From: Halorubrum sp. DM2
GTDB lineage: Archaea; Halobacteriota; Halobacteria; Halobacteriales; Haloferacaceae
DNA length: 64,000 nucleotides
Reading direction: 5' to 3'
Assembly (NCBI RefSeq): GCF_901686465.1
Contig: NZ_LR594487.1
Coordinates: 2,043,650-2,107,649 of the forward strand
Position numbers and translations under genes: made by a program. The stretch's first letter is position 1. Each line of letters opens with the position of its first letter. The notes below the pieces were generated by a model. That model did not search any database. It had not been told where the DNA came from and saw only the letters and a list, made by a program, of their open reading frames with translations. Shown piece by piece: positions 61,006 to 64,000 of this stretch.

Positions 61006-63474
61006 TCAGGCCGAACTCGCCGCGGTCCGTCCCGTCGGCGTGCTGCGGTAGCGCTCCCACAGCAACACCGCCGGCGGCAACGCGACGACCGTGAACACGA
61101 ACGAGTACAGAACGCTCAGCGCCATCAGGAGCCCGAAGTCCCCGAGCACTGGCGTGATCGCGAGCGCGAGCGCTCCCGTGCCGAGCGACGTCGTGAGCAT
61201 GCTCCCGAGGAGCGCACCCCCGGTGCCCGACAGCGTCGTGGTCATCGCGTCGTAGGCGTTCCGACCGCTGTTGTACTCGTCAATGAACCGGTGGGTCGCG
61301 TGGACCGAGTACGCGATCCCCAGCCCGATGGATATCGAGAGGATCGTCGCCGTCAGCGCGTTCAGGGATAGTCCGAGCGCCCGCATGGTCCCGATGAGGA
61401 ACGCGATCGCGACCAAGATCGGGAAGACGTTCACGATCCCCAGGTACGGTTTCCCCTCTAACACGGCGTAGGCGACGACGAGGAACCCGGCCGTCAGTCC
61501 CACGGCGAGGATCATCCCTTGGATCGCCGAGTCGAAGATGATGTCCGTGATCGCGTCGAAGACGACGAGCTGTCCGGTCGCGGTCGCTTCGTACCGGAAG
61601 TCCTCGGCGAACGCGCGGGCGTCGGCGGCGGCCTCGGCCTGCGACGCGTCCGCGTCGATCGCGTACTCGATCTTGGCGTTCCGCCGGTCCGGCGTGAGGT
61701 ACTGCTCGGCGCGGTCGCCGGACGGCGACGCGAACAGCTCGTCGTAGATCCGGTCGAGGTTGCGTTCGGGAACCCCGTCACCGTCGCGGTCGTTCCGCGC
61801 GACGAGTTCGCCGAACTCGGGGTTCCGATCGGCGTGCGACCGGATCACCGTGGCGACGCTCGTCGGGCGAGCGCTTCCGCCGTCACCGACCGCGAGCGCG
61901 TCCGGCGGGTCCTCGTTCGGCTGTGAAAGCGCCGCCAAGGCGTGGTCCTCCTCGAAGTTCCCCTCGACGTATATCGTCACCGACTGGTCTTGGCTCGTGG
62001 CGAACCGGTCTTCCAACAGGTTGATCGTCTCCGTGACGGTGTAGGTCCCGGGCGCGAACGGCTCGGGCAGCGACGTGATGTACTCGGGCTGTTCGGCCGG
62101 CGGGAGGAAGTCCTCCTGCTCGAAGGAGGTGTCGACGCCGCTCCCGTAGGCGGCCGCGACGCCGCCGGTCAGGAGTAGCACCACGACGAACGCGATCGGC
62201 GCGTACCGACTGGCGCGCGCGGGGAACGCGAGCAGGCGTCCGAGCGTCGAGTCCTCCGAGGAGATCGGTTTCGAGTTGAACTCGGGGACGCCGTAGCGCT
62301 CGCGCAGGCGATCGACCTCCAGCTTCGCCGCGGGCAGGAACAGCCCGAAGATCAGGAAGGTGAACACGATACCGATCGCCGACGCGAGCCCGAGATCGCG
62401 GATCGGCGTGAGATCGGAGATGACGTTCGCGCCGAACCCGAACACGGTGGTCACCGTGACGATGACGAACGCGACCATCAGCTGGTTGTTCGCGGTTCGC
62501 ATCGCCTCGACGGGTTCGAACCCCTCGACGGTCTCCTCGCGGTAGCGGTTGATGATGTGGATGCCGAAGTCGACGCCGACCGCGAGCAGGAGTACCGGAA
62601 CGGCGATCATCTGCTGGTTGAACGGGATCCCCGAGTAGCCGAGGAACCCGAACGTCCACAACACCGTCATCAGAAGCGACAGCAGCCCGAGCGAGAGGTC
62701 GATCGGATCGCGGTAGGCGACGACGAGGAACAGCAACAGCAACAGCACCACGACGGGCATCACGATCGTCAGCGAGTCGCCGATCACCTGTCCGGTCTCG
62801 GCGTTGGTGATCCCGGTGCCGAACGCTCGGATGTCCGCCGGCTCGTCTTCAGCGATCGAGGCGACCTCCGTCTGGAGGCCCGCGAGATCGTCGAACCCGC
62901 TCGGGACGTCGTGCGAGACGACCGTGATCGAGGCGGACGCCGAGGCGCTCGTCGGGTTGAAATCGGTCGCGAGGCTGCGCGAGAACGCCGGGTTCTCGGC
63001 GGCGAGCTGGCGGACGGTCCGGCGCACCTCGGTCTCGGTCGCGCCCTCCAGCGCCCGCCGCTGTTCGGTCACCGTGGTCGCCGAGGGGTCGATCGCCTGC
63101 GCGACGGTCGTGGCCGCCCCGTTCGCGTCCGCCATCCGCAGCGACTCCCGCGACTCGACGCGTTCCAGTACTCGGAGGTTCCTGACGAGCGCCTCCTTCG
63201 AGAGGGCGTTCCCGCTGACGTGGATCAGCTGGGTCGACTCGCCGTTAGCCGCGAACGGGTCCTCGAACTCCTCGTTGACCGCGTCGAGCGCCTCCTGTTC
63301 GTCGAGCCCTTCGGTGAACCCCTCCGTGGGTTCGGTCTCGGTGGAGACGAGCCCGATCCCCCCCGCGAACACGGCGGTCAACAGGAGGAACGCGACGACG
63401 ACCGCGCGCGGGCGGTCGACGATGACGTCGTTGAGGCGTCGTATTCCCGCCTCGATCCGCTCGCCGAGTCGCAT
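61006..63474 (-). CDS. RND/MMPL-superfamily exporter
   Basis: The 822-residue membrane protein has the RND layout of twelve helices with two large external loops. TM1 (about 25-45) precedes the first loop (about 50-220), TM2-6 include GVDFGIHIINRYREE, and the second loop (about 440-610) is followed by the last helices with GLGIAYSVHATHRF. The two GxxxGIxxxxHxxxR-like motifs are at the usual sites. It follows a COG1361-type surface protein by 3 nt, so both are co-transcribed from beyond the window. It is convergent with the opsin gene. Likely exports lipids, drugs or surface components; substrate unknown. Confidence 0.92.
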   Translation of the reverse strand: MRLGERIEAGIRRLNDVIVDRPRAVVVAFLLLTAVFAGGIGLVSTETEPTEGFTEGLDEQEALDAVNEEFEDPFAANGESTQLIHVSGNALSKEALVRNLRVLERVESRESLRMADANGAATTVAQAIDPSATTVTEQRRALEGATETEVRRTVRQLAAENPAFSRSLATDFNPTSASASASITVVSHDVPSGFDDLAGLQTEVASIAEDEPADIRAFGTGITNAETGQVIGDSLTIVMPVVVLLLLLFLVVAYRDPIDLSLGLLSLLMTVLWTFGFLGYSGIPFNQQMIAVPVLLLAVGVDFGIHIINRYREETVEGFEPVEAMRTANNQLMVAFVIVTVTTVFGFGANVISDLTPIRDLGLASAIGIVFTFLIFGLFLPAAKLEVDRLRERYGVPEFNSKPISSEDSTLGRLLAFPARASRYAPIAFVVVLLLTGGVAAAYGSGVDTSFEQEDFLPPAEQPEYITSLPEPFAPGTYTVTETINLLEDRFATSQDQSVTIYVEGNFEEDHALAALSQPNEDPPDALAVGDGGSARPTSVATVIRSHADRNPEFGELVARNDRDGDGVPERNLDRIYDELFASPSGDRAEQYLTPDRRNAKIEYAIDADASQAEAAADARAFAEDFRYEATATGQLVVFDAITDIIFDSAIQGMILAVGLTAGFLVVAYAVLEGKPYLGIVNVFPILVAIAFLIGTMRALGLSLNALTATILSISIGLGIAYSVHATHRFIDEYNSGRNAYDAMTTTLSGTGGALLGSMLTTSLGTGALALAITPVLGDFGLLMALSVLYSFVFTVVALPPAVLLWERYRSTPTGRTAASSA

Positions 63475-63477
63475 CGC

Positions 63478-64000
63478 TTACCGCCTCCGGTACCAGACGG
63501 CCGCGCCACCGGCCGCGAGGACGACGAGCACGACGACGATCGGACCGATCGGCAGCCCGCCGCCCTCGCTCTCCGTCACGTCGATCGGCACCCGGACCGT
63601 GTCGGACAGCTGGCTGTCGCCGTTGGCGTCGTCGTACCGGAAGTCGAACGAGATCGGGTACGTGCTCCCGGGCGTGGCCGACCCGGTCGCGCTCAGGTCG
63701 AAGGTCATCGTCACGGTCTCGCCCGGTTCGATCGTCTGCGCGTACCCCGTGTCCGTGTCGCCGGTCGCGATCGGATCGTCGGTGAACAGCCGGGCCTCGA
63801 CGTCGCCGACCGTCTCGTTGAGGTTGTTCGTCACCTCGACCGAGAGGGTGCGCTCGCCGCCCGTCTCGAGCGTTCGGTCGGCGACCGCGACGTCGAACCG
63901 GTCGCGCTCGGGCGCGACGTCGAAGAGGAGCTCCAGGTCCTGATAGGCCCGCCGTTCGAGGTCGGCGGTGCGGTACTGGACCGCGACGTCAGCGGTGCGA
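63478..64000 (-). CDS. COG1361-type surface protein, C-terminal part (5' end outside the window)
   Basis: The minus-strand frame is open to the window edge, so only the last ~173 residues are seen. They contain a repeated beta domain with DRFDVAVADRTLETGGERTLSVEVTNNLNETVGDVEARLF and IEPGETVTMTFDLSATGSATPGSTYPISFDFRYDD. This is the NEW3/CARDB-like pattern of COG1361 proteins. A single C-terminal membrane helix (LPIGPIVVVLVVLAAGGAAVW) ending in YRRR anchors it. Such proteins are commonly encoded just upstream of archaeal RND exporters and are thought to be their extracytoplasmic partners. Confidence 0.85.
   Translation of the reverse strand, partial: RTADVAVQYRTADLERRAYQDLELLFDVAPERDRFDVAVADRTLETGGERTLSVEVTNNLNETVGDVEARLFTDDPIATGDTDTGYAQTIEPGETVTMTFDLSATGSATPGSTYPISFDFRYDDANGDSQLSDTVRVPIDVTESEGGGLPIGPIVVVLVVLAAGGAAVWYRRR

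Noticed and set aside
1-64000. tRNA or rRNA genes, insertion sequences, replication origin
   Set aside because: No cloverleaf with a GTTC-type T loop, no rRNA-like sequence, no transposase frame with inverted ends and no orc1/cdc6 gene was seen by eye. A tRNAscan/Infernal run would be needed to exclude intron-bearing tRNAs.

Overview
This window reads as a chromosomal segment of a halophilic archaeon, most likely Halorubrum or a close relative. The base composition is very GC-rich with GC-ending codons, and the predicted proteins are strongly acidic. Many starts sit 24-30 nt downstream of TATA-like boxes with almost no leader, as in leaderless haloarchaeal transcripts. The gene content is typically haloarchaeal: an A-type ATP synthase, TiaS, a MinD4-like protein, PilB/PilC, and many small haloarchaea-specific families. 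I saw no rRNA, tRNA, insertion sequence or CRISPR array. No genus-level search could be run.

Layout. 1-12 kb: the tail of a secreted or surface protein, leucyl-tRNA synthetase, kynureninase, a triple-PAS histidine kinase, an Lhr-type helicase, a SpoIIM-like membrane protein and two small proteins. 12.5-25.8 kb: the A-type ATP synthase on the minus strand (H-I-K-E-C-F-A-B). Its D subunit is cut off from B by a 4 kb envelope-regulator block: a secreted protein with Ig-like repeats, a stand-alone membrane sensor, and a divergent membrane-tethered winged-helix regulator. 26-33.5 kb: a MinD4-like ATPase with a long acidic tail, a Xre-type regulator, TiaS, a VOC protein, an M24 peptidase and small proteins. 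34-42 kb: conditioned-medium-induced protein 4, a PilB-PilC operon with a possible leader ORF, a second histidine kinase and an alcohol dehydrogenase. 42.6-50.8 kb: small membrane proteins, a CARF-like/HTH regulator, a methyltransferase, a BtuF-like protein, an ABC-2 exporter and a CitE-type lyase. 51-64 kb: a glyoxalase, a large FAD/Fe-S D-2-hydroxyacid (lactate) dehydrogenase, lactate permease, a thioesterase, a transducer-opsin pair and an RND/COG1361 export pair.

Two things stand out. First, 58554-60889 encodes an HtrII-like transducer overlapping by ATGA with a sensory-rhodopsin homologue. In that protein the retinal-binding lysine is arginine, and several other chromophore-pocket residues are changed, while the Tyr and Asn expected at the receptor-transducer interface are kept. 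It looks like a sensory rhodopsin that has lost its chromophore but kept its signalling partner.

Second, four non-coding copies of one roughly 270-370 bp element lie at 33592-33960 (+), 42240-42592 (-), 50972-51240 (+) and 55383-55713 (-). They share invariant blocks, but their hairpin arms differ in sequence while remaining complementary within each copy. This compensatory pattern suggests a structured RNA or a hairpin-based repeat family. Each copy ends in one to three spaced units resembling ggctggggcttcgg.

Functional links seen here: energy conversion (ATP synthase), lactate uptake and oxidation on both sides of one repeat copy, and surface behaviour (MinD4-like protein, PilB/PilC, transducer-opsin pair, envelope regulators).
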